A stretch of DNA of 64,000 nt from positions 124,001 to 188,000 of the forward strand of contig JAZUBT010000007.1 in assembly GCA_045638685.1 (NCBI GenBank), written 5' to 3'. The position numbers and the translations under genes are program-made. The notes under the pieces were generated by a model. The model was not told where the DNA came from. It saw nothing but the letters and a program-made list of their open reading frames with translations, and ran no database searches. This document shows, one piece after another, positions 45,942 to 54,334 of this stretch; position 1 is the stretch's first letter; every line of letters begins with the position of its first letter. This stretch comes from SIG673 sp045638685 (lineage in GTDB: Bacteria; Bacillota; Clostridia; Oscillospirales; CAG-272).

Positions 45942-46085
45942 TTATGCTTTTTCTCTTCCTTCACGTTCCCTTTTGTGGGTATCAAGAATCCGCACTAGCA
46001 TAGCAACGTAGAACGTTCTTTTTTCATTATCGCTTAATCCTTCCGGGGGAGCAACACCGTGTGTGATGATTTCTTTTTTCTCCAT
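45942..46085 (-). CDS. Small protein of unknown function (47 residues)
   Basis: ATG at 46085 with a full AGGAGG 7 bases upstream; stop TAA at 45942. The sequence begins MEKKEIITHGVAPPEGLSDN and ends in a charged helix with KREREGREK. It precedes the serine recombinase in the same direction, so it may be a small recombination directionality factor or regulator; this is inference only. No known family recognised. Confidence 0.7.
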   Translation of the reverse strand: MEKKEIITHGVAPPEGLSDNEKRTFYVAMLVRILDTHKREREGREKA

Positions 46086-46415
46086 AGATTTCCTCCTTTT
46101 TTCCGTATTTACGTATCAAACGGACGTGGCCACTTATCCGCTTTAATAACAGGTTAGCAGATACCTTAGACAAAAACAAGAATTCTGTATTCCTTCTTTT
46201 CTACCACTGATGGAAACTTTTTTCACTGTGTTTCCTCATTTTTGACTTAAGTCTTACAAAGCTATCTGCTACCTACTTTATGGTAACAAAAAAGTTCCCT
46301 TAAGTAAAGAGAACTTTTGGAGGTAAAATGGGGAAAAGTGTAGGTAAAATGTAAGCCTAGAGAGAACAAAAAGAGAACTAATGTAGGGTAAAAAACGAAC
46401 TTATCCAAAAGAAAC
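46086..46415. other. Non-coding stretch with short inverted repeats
   Basis: TAGCAGATA (46155-46163) and TATCTGCTA (46263-46271) form an inverted pair 100 bases apart, and AAAAGTTC/GAACTTTT (about 46288-46318) forms a hairpin. No gene seen. It should hold the promoter of the 47-residue gene. Confidence 0.5.
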
Positions 46416-46476
46416 GCCGAGCGTTATTGCGGAATGTTGTGCAAACGGTTTAGTGCACAACTCCGCATCGCTCGGC
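46416..46476. repeat. 61-base near-perfect hairpin
   Basis: GCCGAGCG, TGCGGA and GTTGTGCA pair in order with TGCACAAC, TCCGCA and CGCTCGGC, leaving small bulges and a short loop. The stem is over 20 bp, GC-rich and in an AT-rich setting. T-rich sequence follows on the plus strand, so it may end transcription. Confidence 0.8.
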
Positions 46477-46508
46477 TTTGGATTTATTTTTTCAGTTTAG
46501 TTTATCTT

Positions 46509-46610
46509 GGCGTGTGCTTGTCTGGCGGAGCAGCGGGGCTCCCCGAAACGAGCGAAGCGAGTTTTGGGGGCTAGCTAGCGTAGCCACTTGTATCAAGACA
46601 AGCACACGCC
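46509..46610. repeat. Inverted repeat with GC-rich loop; right arm is also a direct repeat
   Basis: GGCGTGTGCTTGTCT (46509-46523) is perfectly complementary to AGACAAGCACACGCC (46596-46610). The loop holds further palindromic bits (CGGGG/CCCCG, CTAGCTAG). A 24-base version of the right arm recurs at 54210-54233. The shape is like a plasmid or ICE transfer origin, but no relaxase is present. Confidence 0.75.
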
Positions 46611-46653
46611 AGGATCTCAAATGGGTTAAAATAGGTGAGTAAATAAATATAAT

Positions 46654-46705
46654 AAAAAAGCGAAACACTTCCCTCCGAAAATTAAAGGGTTGTGTCTCGC
46701 TTTTT
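46654..46705. terminator. Terminator near the end of the lipoprotein transcript
   Basis: AAAAAAGCGAAACAC pairs with GTGTCTCGCTTTTT around a 23-base loop, with T or A tracts on both strands. Confidence 0.7.
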
Positions 46706-46876
46706 ATATATTTTTTCTTTGGTATCTTATTTGCACATACAATTGCAAGTATAGTGTATGTACCTATATGCAATACCAAGAAACCTTCCTATAAAATTAA
46801 ATTATGCTACGATTACATTATTAGAAATTCTAAACACTGTTATTTTGCTTTCCGAATTATCATAGCTTTTTACTAT

Positions 46877-47527
46877 TTAGCTTTTAAACTCATATATGGT
46901 TGTTACATTTGAATTTGCGGTTTGATATGTGATGGTTATTTTAGTTAATACTGTTTCCGAATACTCAATATTAATCTTCATGTTTTGCACATTTACTTCT
47001 GAACCGTAAAATTCAGAAGGTGATATAACATCCGCTAACAACGAATTATCTTGTATAACAACATTCTTGAAATTACTTTCATGGAAATTAAAGCTGCCCT
47101 TTAATTCATCATAGGAGGGAAGTGAAACCGCTTCACCATTAAACTTTCCAACCTTTCCGTTCTCAATGGTTGCAGAACCAGTCAAAGTTACCTTGTAATC
47201 CGGGGAAATATTTTCAATATTTCCATCACTGGGAAATAAATTCAATTGCTCAACAGAATATATAATCTCAGAATTGGTCAAAGTATACACCGCATTTAAC
47301 TCAACCCCTCCGGTAACTGTGGAGACATTAAGTTTAACTTTGCTATAACTTTTACTTACCAATTCATTGAGGATATCATACGTTGTTTTTTCAGTTCCAG
47401 GAGTGGGAGCTGATTGATCGGAATTTGAGCCGCTATCTTTATTATGATTATCTCCTTTATCATCACAAGCAATAAAGGTCATTAGAATTGTAAGAACTAG
47501 AAAGATAGAAATAATAATTTTTTTCAT
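46877..47527 (-). CDS. Predicted lipoprotein of the island
   Basis: 216 residues. Lipoprotein signal with lipobox FIAC (Cys21), a Ser/Asn/Asp/Pro linker to about residue 45, then a single beta-rich domain with repeated KITITYQT-like strands and a TLTGSATIENGKVGKFNGEA segment. No known family. It starts 13 bases after the giant InlB-repeat gene (AAGGGGGG site), so the two are co-expressed and may meet at the cell surface (inference). Confidence 0.8.
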   Translation of the reverse strand: MKKIIISIFLVLTILMTFIACDDKGDNHNKDSGSNSDQSAPTPGTEKTTYDILNELVSKSYSKVKLNVSTVTGGVELNAVYTLTNSEIIYSVEQLNLFPSDGNIENISPDYKVTLTGSATIENGKVGKFNGEAVSLPSYDELKGSFNFHESNFKNVVIQDNSLLADVISPSEFYGSEVNVQNMKINIEYSETVLTKITITYQTANSNVTTIYEFKS

Positions 47528-47539
47528 TAGTGTCCCCCC

Positions 47540-50500
47540 TTATACAAAGAACTTTTTCTTAAGCAAGAACCACAAAGCTGCTAAGAAAGTAAAGCTTGTT
47601 GTAGCAATGGGAGCAAAAGCTATCTCAGTTGCGTTTACTTGTTCGTTATTAATAACCTTTGCCTCCGCATTATATGCCTCAATGCTTACAAGTAATTTTT
47701 GATAAGACTCTTCTACTTCTTGCTTTTCTTCCTCGTTGAATGTGTTATAAATTTGAATTGCTTCATAAATCTTTCCATATAACTCTTCGGATACCGCGCC
47801 GTCAACAAGTGCTGTAACCTTTTCGTTGAACACACCAAGATTTTTGTTTATAGAAATATAGGTTGCCATATATGTTTCATTACCATCGCAAGCAACAATT
47901 TCTTTATCCCAACCGCTAAAGGTGTAGATATAGGTATCGTCCTCTGCCCTAGTCGGTATTCCGGGAGCAGTTATCTCATCGCCATAATGATAGGTTTGTG
48001 TGCTGAGAACAGTTCCATCATAATCTTTGAATACTACCGTATAGTCAATAAACGTAGGAGTATAAGTTGCAGTATAGGTTGCATTAGCCACGCAATCAAC
48101 TATTTCCCTATCCCAACCATTGAAGGTGTAGGTGTATGTGTTATCCGCTACTCTTGTAGGATCGGAAGGAGCAACAACTTCGTCACCGTAGTGGTATGTT
48201 TTACTACTTAGCGTATTGCCGTTATGATCCTTGAATACAACAGTATACTCGATATATTCGGAATTGTAAACTGCCGTATATTCCTTGTTACCGTTGCAAG
48301 AAGTAGAGATATTACCCCAATCCTTGAAAGTGTAGGTGTAGGTTTCATCGCTCGCTCTTACGGGATCTGCCGGAATGGTGATAGTATCACCGAAATGATA
48401 TGTCTTTCTGCTTATAACAGAACCATCGTAATCCTTGAATACAACGGTGTAATTGATGAAGGTAGATTCATACTGTGCTGTGAAGGATGCGTTACCCGTA
48501 CAAGTTCCGAGAGGCTTATTCCAAGACAGGAATGTGTAGGTATAAGTTTCGTCGCTATCTCTTTCGGGATCGGCAATAGCCGTGATTGTATCGCCGTAAT
48601 GATACTTAACCGTTTGAATAACGCTACCATCCCAATCAAGGAACTTGATATTGTACTCAATGTATGTAGCTTCATAAACCGCCGTATATTCAGCATCTCC
48701 AACACAGTTTTCTGCAACCGTCTTACCCCAGTTCTTAAAGGTGTAAGTATAGACGTTATCCGCATTGCGTGTCGGATTTTCAGGCACGACAACTTCAGCG
48801 CCAAAATAATAGGTTTCGCTGCTGATGATGTTTCCATTCCAATCCTTGAACACTACCGTGTATTCCACTTTGGTAGGATTAAATGTTGCCGTGTAAGTTT
48901 TGTTACCCAAGCAAGCAGTTACCTCGCTATCCCAGCCTGCAAAGCCATATGTGTAGCTTTCATCTGCAGGCTTGGTTGGCGTTTCGGGAACAACAACGGT
49001 ATCGCCGTAATGATAGGTTTTAGAGCTCAAAAGGCTACCATCTTCATTCTTGAATGTAACAGTATAATTAATATACGTTGCATTATAAAGAGCAGTATAG
49101 GTTGTGTTGCCTTTGCAATTAACAACCGTCTTATCCCAACCCATAAATGCATAAGTGTAAGTAGTATCCGCGGCTCTTGTGGGATCGCTCGGCTTTGTAA
49201 CGCTCTGACCATAATGATATACGTTACTGCTAATTACATCGCCGTTCCAATTCTTAAATACTACTGTATATTTAATATAAACAGGTGTATAGGTTGCCGT
49301 GTATATCTTATTTCCGTTACAAGCAACTACTTCACTATCCCAACCTGCAAAAGTGTAGGTATAAGTGTTATTAGCTACCTTGGACGGTGTTGAAGGAGCA
49401 ACAACGTTTTCTCCGTAATGATAGGTTTTAGAACTCAAAAGGCTACCATCTTCATTCTTGAATGTAACAGTATAATTAATATACGTTGCATTATAAGTTG
49501 CGATATAGGTAGCATCACCTTTGCAATTAACAACCGTCTTATCCCATCCTTTGAAGGTATAGGTATAAGTGTTGTCAGCTGCCTTGGTAGGAGCTTCGGG
49601 AGCAGTTATCGCATCTCCGTAGTGATAGGTATTAGTACTTATTATACTGTTATCCCAATCTTTAAATGTGATAGTATAATCTATATAGTCGATTAAATAG
49701 GTAGCAATATATACTTTATCACCATCGCAGACAGTGATATTTTTATCCCATCCATTAAAGACATATTGTCCAATATTATCGGTTGGTTTGGTGGGGGGGG
49801 CAGGGATTTCTATATTCTCTCCATATTTATAGTTTTTAGAACTTATAGTTTGGTTGTTCCAATTCTTGAACTCTACTTTGTAATATTTGTAGCTTGTTGA
49901 ATAGGTTGCAATGTAAACCTTATCCCCCTCGCAGGTTCCAACCGGACTGTCCCAACCAGCAAAAATATAATCACCAATTTTATCAGAAGGCTTTGTCGGC
50001 GAAATAGTAGGAGGCACAATAACATCGCCATAATGATAGTCATCTTTTGTTAAAACAATAGAATTATCCCAGTTTTTAAAGATTATCGTATAATTTTTAT
50101 GTGTCGATTTATAAACAGCCGTATAAATTTTATCTCCGTCGCACTCTACAATTTCCTTGTCCCAGCCAATAAACTCATATGTGTATGTATTGTCCTCGTC
50201 TCTCGTTGGATCGTTTGGAACAGATATTGCATCACCGATATAATAATATGTGCTGCTTAAAATTGTTCCATCATAATCTTTAAACACTATCAAGGGTAAA
50301 TATTCTTTACAATTTTCACACTGATTATTAACATAATTATGACCTATTGCAGGAATTTCGGTAATGTTTTTTTGTGCGCCACAAATTTTACAATGAATTG
50401 ATTTTGAACCCGCTGTTAAACAAGTAGGGTTAATATCAACAAAAAAATCATCTTCCCATTCATGTGTATGTACTGTGACATCAGGCTCAAATTCAAAAAT

Positions 50501-52363
50501 GCCAGCGGATGCATATTTATCGTTAGTACCTGCAATATATTCAGCGGTAATTATATAGTCACCTTCAACAGCGACCCAGTCAATTGTTGCAATTGCCGTT
50601 ATTTCTGTATCATTTTCGACCGGCGTTTTAATATCAGATGTCCCAATCTCTTTTCCATCTAATTTAAATAATATATATCCCTTAGGAGAAGGTGTTGAAA
50701 TGTTACTTGTACGTGATATGCTTAATATTGCTTGTAAAGTAACTTTTTCATATCCAACACATTCTTCCGGTGAAATTATAATATTTTGGACATTGATAGA
50801 AAATTTTCCATTACTATCGTATGTTCCTTCATGCTGATATGCGCCGTTACCACTTATCGTACAGTTCGTAAATGTAGGATTTGAGACATTGGTTGCTCTA
50901 CTCGCGGTGCAAAACTCAATACTTCCACCGGTTACAGTCAAGGAACCGCCATTACCAACCTGAGTTCCATTGTATCCACCGCCAATATCAAAAGCGTTGC
51001 TTCCGGCGGTCACAACAACATTACCTCCGCAAACATTAACATTATGTCCACTAATTTCACCAGTATAACCAGATCCGCCTATTCCTGCCGCACCATTACC
51101 TCCGGTTGCTGTAACTGTGCCTCCGTATATCGTAACGTTGGCATTAATACCAGCTCCGCCGTTACCATAAAATGCGCCATTATCTCCTCTAGTTCCCGCA
51201 GTTCCTTTTCCAGTTCCACCAAAGCCTCCGTTGCCGCCAGAACCACCTACGCCTTTGGCTCCTTCATTTCCACCTATTGCCGTAACATGCCCATCATAAA
51301 TAATAAAATTTGTTGCCAGTATTGCTTCTCCACCATAAGAATTAGAACCACCGTTGCCACCGTTGCCACCATTGCCACCTTTTCCACCAGGATAATTGGA
51401 ATTCAAACTTACAGGGTAGTCACCTATGCCTCCATAACCACCTACACCTCCGTTGCCACCAGAACCACCTACGCCTCCTTTAACACTCAATGTTCCAAAA
51501 TAACAAACAATGTCACCTGAGACAACTATACCTATACCACTTTTTCCACCATCTCCTGCATTTCCACCGTTGCCGCCGTTGCCGCCCCGGTAATTTCCAC
51601 AAGAATATGAGTTATCATCGGATCCTCCATCACCGCCATTACCGCCATTGCCGCCATCACCACCATTGCCGCCAACAACTGTAACTTCTCCACCATAAAT
51701 ATATAGATTAGAAACTTGAATTCCATGGCTACCGATATCTCCGTCAAACCCATTTGCACCTGCAGTACCGGCAGTAGGGCTCTGATCTCCACCTTTATCA
51801 AGTGTGTTAAATCCATCTTTACCACTTGTTCCATTAGCTCCGTTAAAACCATTTTTTCCATGAACAGTTATAATTCCATCGTAAATTTCTACATTTCCAC
51901 TTCCAACAATACCATTAGAAATATTAACAATGCCATTTTGAACTATCAATGTAGTATTGCCAATATTTAATGACTTCCGAACCTTCAGACTACCCGAACT
52001 GCTTGATGCGTTTTTATCATAAGCGCTATCTAAAATAGAAAAACTTTGTTTATCTGAATTCACTGTCAACGTTGAAAGAGTCAAATTATAACCATTCAAA
52101 TCTATTGAATGGCAACACGCAGTTACAACATCATCGATATTTACATCGAACCACAATACTATATCTGCATTTTCAACTTTTAAATAAGACTTTAATGATT
52201 CTGCATCATATACGTTTATTTCAATAAATTCTTCGGATGATGTAACAGCTGGAATATTTGTTTCTGCCGCGCATACTGTAATGTAACTTGTTGCCAACAT
52301 CATAGCACTAAGCAAACAACAAGTGATAATATAAAAATATCTTAAAAACCGTTTTTTAATCAT
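47540..52363 (-). CDS. Giant surface protein with Gly-rich domain and 12 InlB-type repeats
   Basis: 1607 residues. Signal peptide (1-33), a region with pectate-lyase-like strands, a Gly-Gly-Asn-rich block (about residues 170-440, GNGGDGGNGG type), an Ig-like part, a Cys pair region (about 630-690, CKICGAQ and CENCKEY), then 12 consecutive ~68-residue repeats (about 690-1500) of the form YTVVFKDWNG...YHYGD...GWD, the Listeria-Bacteroides/InlB B-repeat. The end has one membrane segment and a KKKFFV tail rather than LPxTG. Probably an adhesin. A run of eight C (plus strand G8, 49793-49800) lies in repeat 3. Confidence 0.88.
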   Translation of the reverse strand: MIKKRFLRYFYIITCCLLSAMMLATSYITVCAAETNIPAVTSSEEFIEINVYDAESLKSYLKVENADIVLWFDVNIDDVVTACCHSIDLNGYNLTLSTLTVNSDKQSFSILDSAYDKNASSSSGSLKVRKSLNIGNTTLIVQNGIVNISNGIVGSGNVEIYDGIITVHGKNGFNGANGTSGKDGFNTLDKGGDQSPTAGTAGANGFDGDIGSHGIQVSNLYIYGGEVTVVGGNGGDGGNGGNGGDGGSDDNSYSCGNYRGGNGGNGGNAGDGGKSGIGIVVSGDIVCYFGTLSVKGGVGGSGGNGGVGGYGGIGDYPVSLNSNYPGGKGGNGGNGGNGGSNSYGGEAILATNFIIYDGHVTAIGGNEGAKGVGGSGGNGGFGGTGKGTAGTRGDNGAFYGNGGAGINANVTIYGGTVTATGGNGAAGIGGSGYTGEISGHNVNVCGGNVVVTAGSNAFDIGGGYNGTQVGNGGSLTVTGGSIEFCTASRATNVSNPTFTNCTISGNGAYQHEGTYDSNGKFSINVQNIIISPEECVGYEKVTLQAILSISRTSNISTPSPKGYILFKLDGKEIGTSDIKTPVENDTEITAIATIDWVAVEGDYIITAEYIAGTNDKYASAGIFEFEPDVTVHTHEWEDDFFVDINPTCLTAGSKSIHCKICGAQKNITEIPAIGHNYVNNQCENCKEYLPLIVFKDYDGTILSSTYYYIGDAISVPNDPTRDEDNTYTYEFIGWDKEIVECDGDKIYTAVYKSTHKNYTIIFKNWDNSIVLTKDDYHYGDVIVPPTISPTKPSDKIGDYIFAGWDSPVGTCEGDKVYIATYSTSYKYYKVEFKNWNNQTISSKNYKYGENIEIPAPPTKPTDNIGQYVFNGWDKNITVCDGDKVYIATYLIDYIDYTITFKDWDNSIISTNTYHYGDAITAPEAPTKAADNTYTYTFKGWDKTVVNCKGDATYIATYNATYINYTVTFKNEDGSLLSSKTYHYGENVVAPSTPSKVANNTYTYTFAGWDSEVVACNGNKIYTATYTPVYIKYTVVFKNWNGDVISSNVYHYGQSVTKPSDPTRAADTTYTYAFMGWDKTVVNCKGNTTYTALYNATYINYTVTFKNEDGSLLSSKTYHYGDTVVVPETPTKPADESYTYGFAGWDSEVTACLGNKTYTATFNPTKVEYTVVFKDWNGNIISSETYYFGAEVVVPENPTRNADNVYTYTFKNWGKTVAENCVGDAEYTAVYEATYIEYNIKFLDWDGSVIQTVKYHYGDTITAIADPERDSDETYTYTFLSWNKPLGTCTGNASFTAQYESTFINYTVVFKDYDGSVISRKTYHFGDTITIPADPVRASDETYTYTFKDWGNISTSCNGNKEYTAVYNSEYIEYTVVFKDHNGNTLSSKTYHYGDEVVAPSDPTRVADNTYTYTFNGWDREIVDCVANATYTATYTPTFIDYTVVFKDYDGTVLSTQTYHYGDEITAPGIPTRAEDDTYIYTFSGWDKEIVACDGNETYMATYISINKNLGVFNEKVTALVDGAVSEELYGKIYEAIQIYNTFNEEEKQEVEESYQKLLVSIEAYNAEAKVINNEQVNATEIAFAPIATTSFTFLAALWFLLKKKFFV

Positions 52364-52650
52364 AACTTTTGCTCCTTTTCACAATATGGACAAGTCGAAT
52401 TTATAGACGTATCTTTTAATATTTCTGATATTTGTGAGTTAAAAATCCTAAAATCTTGATTTTCACCGTATTTTTCTTTTAACTTATTGGCACATACAGC
52501 ATAAATTGCTTTTTCATCAAAAGAATAGGTTTCGTAATAATAATCTGAATGAATCTCACATTCTTTAATTGCACCGATTTCAATCAAAATATCATATGCA
52601 ATTTGATGATAATCTTGAATCTTGTCCAAAAAATCTTTAATTGCACTCAT
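52360..52650 (-). CDS. Small protein with C-terminal CPYC pair
   Basis: 96 residues from the ATG at 52650 (AAGGAATC upstream); the longer frame to 52710 would run far into the upstream gene. Helical N-terminal half (IKDFLDKIQDYHQIAYDILIEIGAI), then an acidic and aromatic stretch and CPYCEK at the end. Its stop overlaps the start of the giant protein gene (52363), and its start overlaps the upstream gene by 14 bases, so all three are coupled. Unknown function. Confidence 0.7.
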   Translation of the reverse strand: MSAIKDFLDKIQDYHQIAYDILIEIGAIKECEIHSDYYYETYSFDEKAIYAVCANKLKEKYGENQDFRIFNSQISEILKDTSINSTCPYCEKEQKL

Positions 52651-52849
52651 TTTTGTTTGATTCCTTTCTTGTTTTCTGTTTTCCTTTATATTCTTTATAT
52701 GTTTCCTCACTTATACATTCTCCGCAAATAGAACAGCGGTAGTCGCCTGTTCGTGTACCTAAATAGAATTCTTTTTCCCAAACATGAGAGCAATCGCCAC
52801 CTTCCCATAATTTGGCGAGCTTGTCAGCTTTGTCATGTTGAATAGCCAT
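52637..52849 (-). CDS. Small zinc-ribbon-like protein
   Basis: 70 residues, ATG with AAAAGGAGG. Residues DCSHVWEKEFYLGTRTGDYRC and CSICGEC suggest a C-H...CxxC metal knuckle. Basic C-terminus. First gene of the operon leading to the giant surface protein. Unknown function; possibly a regulator or chaperone for it. Confidence 0.7.
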   Translation of the reverse strand: MAIQHDKADKLAKLWEGGDCSHVWEKEFYLGTRTGDYRCSICGECISEETYKEYKGKQKTRKESNKNECN

Positions 52850-52879
52850 TATTAATACCTCCTTTTAATCGATAACTTT

Positions 52880-53065
52880 GCACCGAATGATTTATTCGAC
52901 GCAGTTTTTGCAATAAAAAACAGCATATTTTTTAAAAATAAGGTAGAAAAATATGCTAAAGTACTATAAATTTACATTTTAGTATTGAAAAAAATCTACA
53001 GAAGTAGTATAATATCTTGTAGACAAGGAAAATTATGCACGGAATAAATCAATCGACGCAGTTTT
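52880..53065. repeat. Pair of imperfect direct repeats around a plus-strand promoter
   Basis: 52880-52909 and 53037-53065 share GCAC(C/G)GAAT and TCGACGCAGTTTT in the same order. Between them lie an AGCATATTTTT/AAAAATATGCT inverted repeat (52922-52959) and a consensus plus-strand promoter, TTGAAA (52985-52990), 17 bases, TATAAT (53008-53013). The second repeat ends 2 bases before the integrase stop codon. Confidence 0.7.
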
Positions 53066-53067
53066 GC

Positions 53068-54000
53068 TTACAAAATCCGTGGTAGTTTCTGCATCATTTC
53101 AATTTTATGGTCGAGCATACAGTGGGTGTATCGGTTAAGGGTGATGGATGCGTTTTGATGCCCCATGATATCGGCAACGGTCTTGATGTCCATTCCGCAC
53201 TCGATAGCACGGGTAGCAAATGTATGACGCAAGGCATGAAAGTTGAGCTTACGCACTTCCGCGCGTTCGGTGAGCTTTTCGAATATGTATTGGTACGAAC
53301 GGATCGACATTCGTTCGCCTTTTTTATTTTCTACAACGTATTGTGTTTGAGCGTTTTCATAGTCCTGACGTAGTATATCGGTGATATATTCGGGCAGAGG
53401 AATCACTCTGTCCGATGCTTTTGTTTTCGGCGTATCTACGCAAAGCTGCCATATCCCGCTTTCGTCCTTTTCTCGATATACAGTTTTCGTTATTTTTATC
53501 ACGCCACGGTCAAGATCAACATCATTCCACGTAAGCCCCAGCAATTCGCCTATTCGCAAGCCTGTATAAAGGCAGAGGAGAATACCGTGAAGGCGTTTAT
53601 CATCGGATCTTGATATTTCTGTTTCAATTGCTCTTTGTTCCTCCACAGTAAATGCTTCAATTTTCTTTGTTTCTGTCTTTGTACGCCGTACTCTGATGCA
53701 TGGATTTTCCTCGATATATTCCATATCACAAGCGTATTCAAATGCGAGATTAAGGACGGATAGCATCATATTCGTGCTTGTAGCAGATAGCTTTTCACCA
53801 TTACGAATATTTCCGTCCTTTTTCTGTTGAGTGAGAAATTCTTGAATGTCCCACCGACTAAGTTCGAATATGTTTCGCTTTCCAAGCATCGGGACTATGT
53901 GCATTGTTATAAGTCCTTGGTATCGGCTATATGTCCGCGCCTTGATATGCTCCTTTTGGTAGATCTCCAGCCATTCGGTAAGTAGTTTTTGTATTGTCAT
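53068..54000 (-). CDS. Tyrosine-type site-specific integrase
   Basis: 310 residues from the ATG at 54000, which has AAGGAGG; the track start at 54051 has no such site. N-terminal SAM-like core-binding domain (LLTEWLEIYQKEHIKARTYSRY). Catalytic set: Arg in YTGLRIGELLGL, Lys in TPKTKASDR, His-x2-Arg in HALRHTFATR, His in MGHQN and Tyr in LNRYTH. Phage/ICE-type integrase of normal size. It may move the inner element bounded by the 24-base repeat, or the whole island. Confidence 0.95.
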   Translation of the reverse strand: MTIQKLLTEWLEIYQKEHIKARTYSRYQGLITMHIVPMLGKRNIFELSRWDIQEFLTQQKKDGNIRNGEKLSATSTNMMLSVLNLAFEYACDMEYIEENPCIRVRRTKTETKKIEAFTVEEQRAIETEISRSDDKRLHGILLCLYTGLRIGELLGLTWNDVDLDRGVIKITKTVYREKDESGIWQLCVDTPKTKASDRVIPLPEYITDILRQDYENAQTQYVVENKKGERMSIRSYQYIFEKLTERAEVRKLNFHALRHTFATRAIECGMDIKTVADIMGHQNASITLNRYTHCMLDHKIEMMQKLPRIL

Positions 54001-54334
54001 AATGACCTCCTTGAATTTTGATGATACTATATTGTATCTCAAAATTATCACAAAGGTATTAGCAACACAATATCACGACCACTGATGAAAGTCCAGATAA
54101 CTTTTTGTTAACTCGAAAAATACGTTCCTTTGTATATTGTGACGTAAATTTTAGTACGCGAAGCATAAAAATTAGCCAATGCAGACATTTCATCGTCAAT
54201 GTTGGCTTTCTTGTATCAAAACAAGCACACGCCGTGTGGTCATTAGTGATACGTTTCTTATTTTAACTGTTACATAAAAGCTTTAATGTAAACCCTTTCG
54301 GGCGGGGTAATAATCAACAAGTTTAAACTAAAAT
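54001..54334. other. Non-coding stretch upstream of the integrase
   Basis: Holds the integrase promoter region, an AGCCAA/TTGGCT hairpin (about 54172-54207) and the right copy of the 24-base repeat (54210-54233). No gene. Confidence 0.5.

Larger units (their letters stand above)
46587..54233. mobile_element. Possible nested element bounded by a 24-base direct repeat
   Basis: 46587-46610 and 54210-54233 match at 23 of 24 positions (core ACAAGCACACGCC). The 7.6-kb interval holds the lipoprotein, InlB-repeat protein, two Cys-rich proteins and the tyrosine integrase, whose start codon lies 210 bases from the right copy. That placement suits attL/attR of the integrase, but shared ends of related elements would look similar. 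Confidence 0.5.

Noticed and set aside
46492..46779. Minus-strand frame of 95 codons
   Set aside because: It runs across the inverted-repeat element and a terminator hairpin, with no ribosome site; the sequence looks like translated non-coding DNA.
48224..49393. Plus-strand frame of 389 codons opposite the InlB repeats
   Set aside because: It is antisense to an in-frame repeat array; the periodic sequence creates periodic stop-free stretches. It has no ribosome site, and its protein mirrors the repeats.
47850..50310. CRISPR-like regular spacing
   Set aside because: The repeats have a period of about 204 bases and are in-frame protein repeats; no short palindromic repeat with unique spacers and no cas genes.
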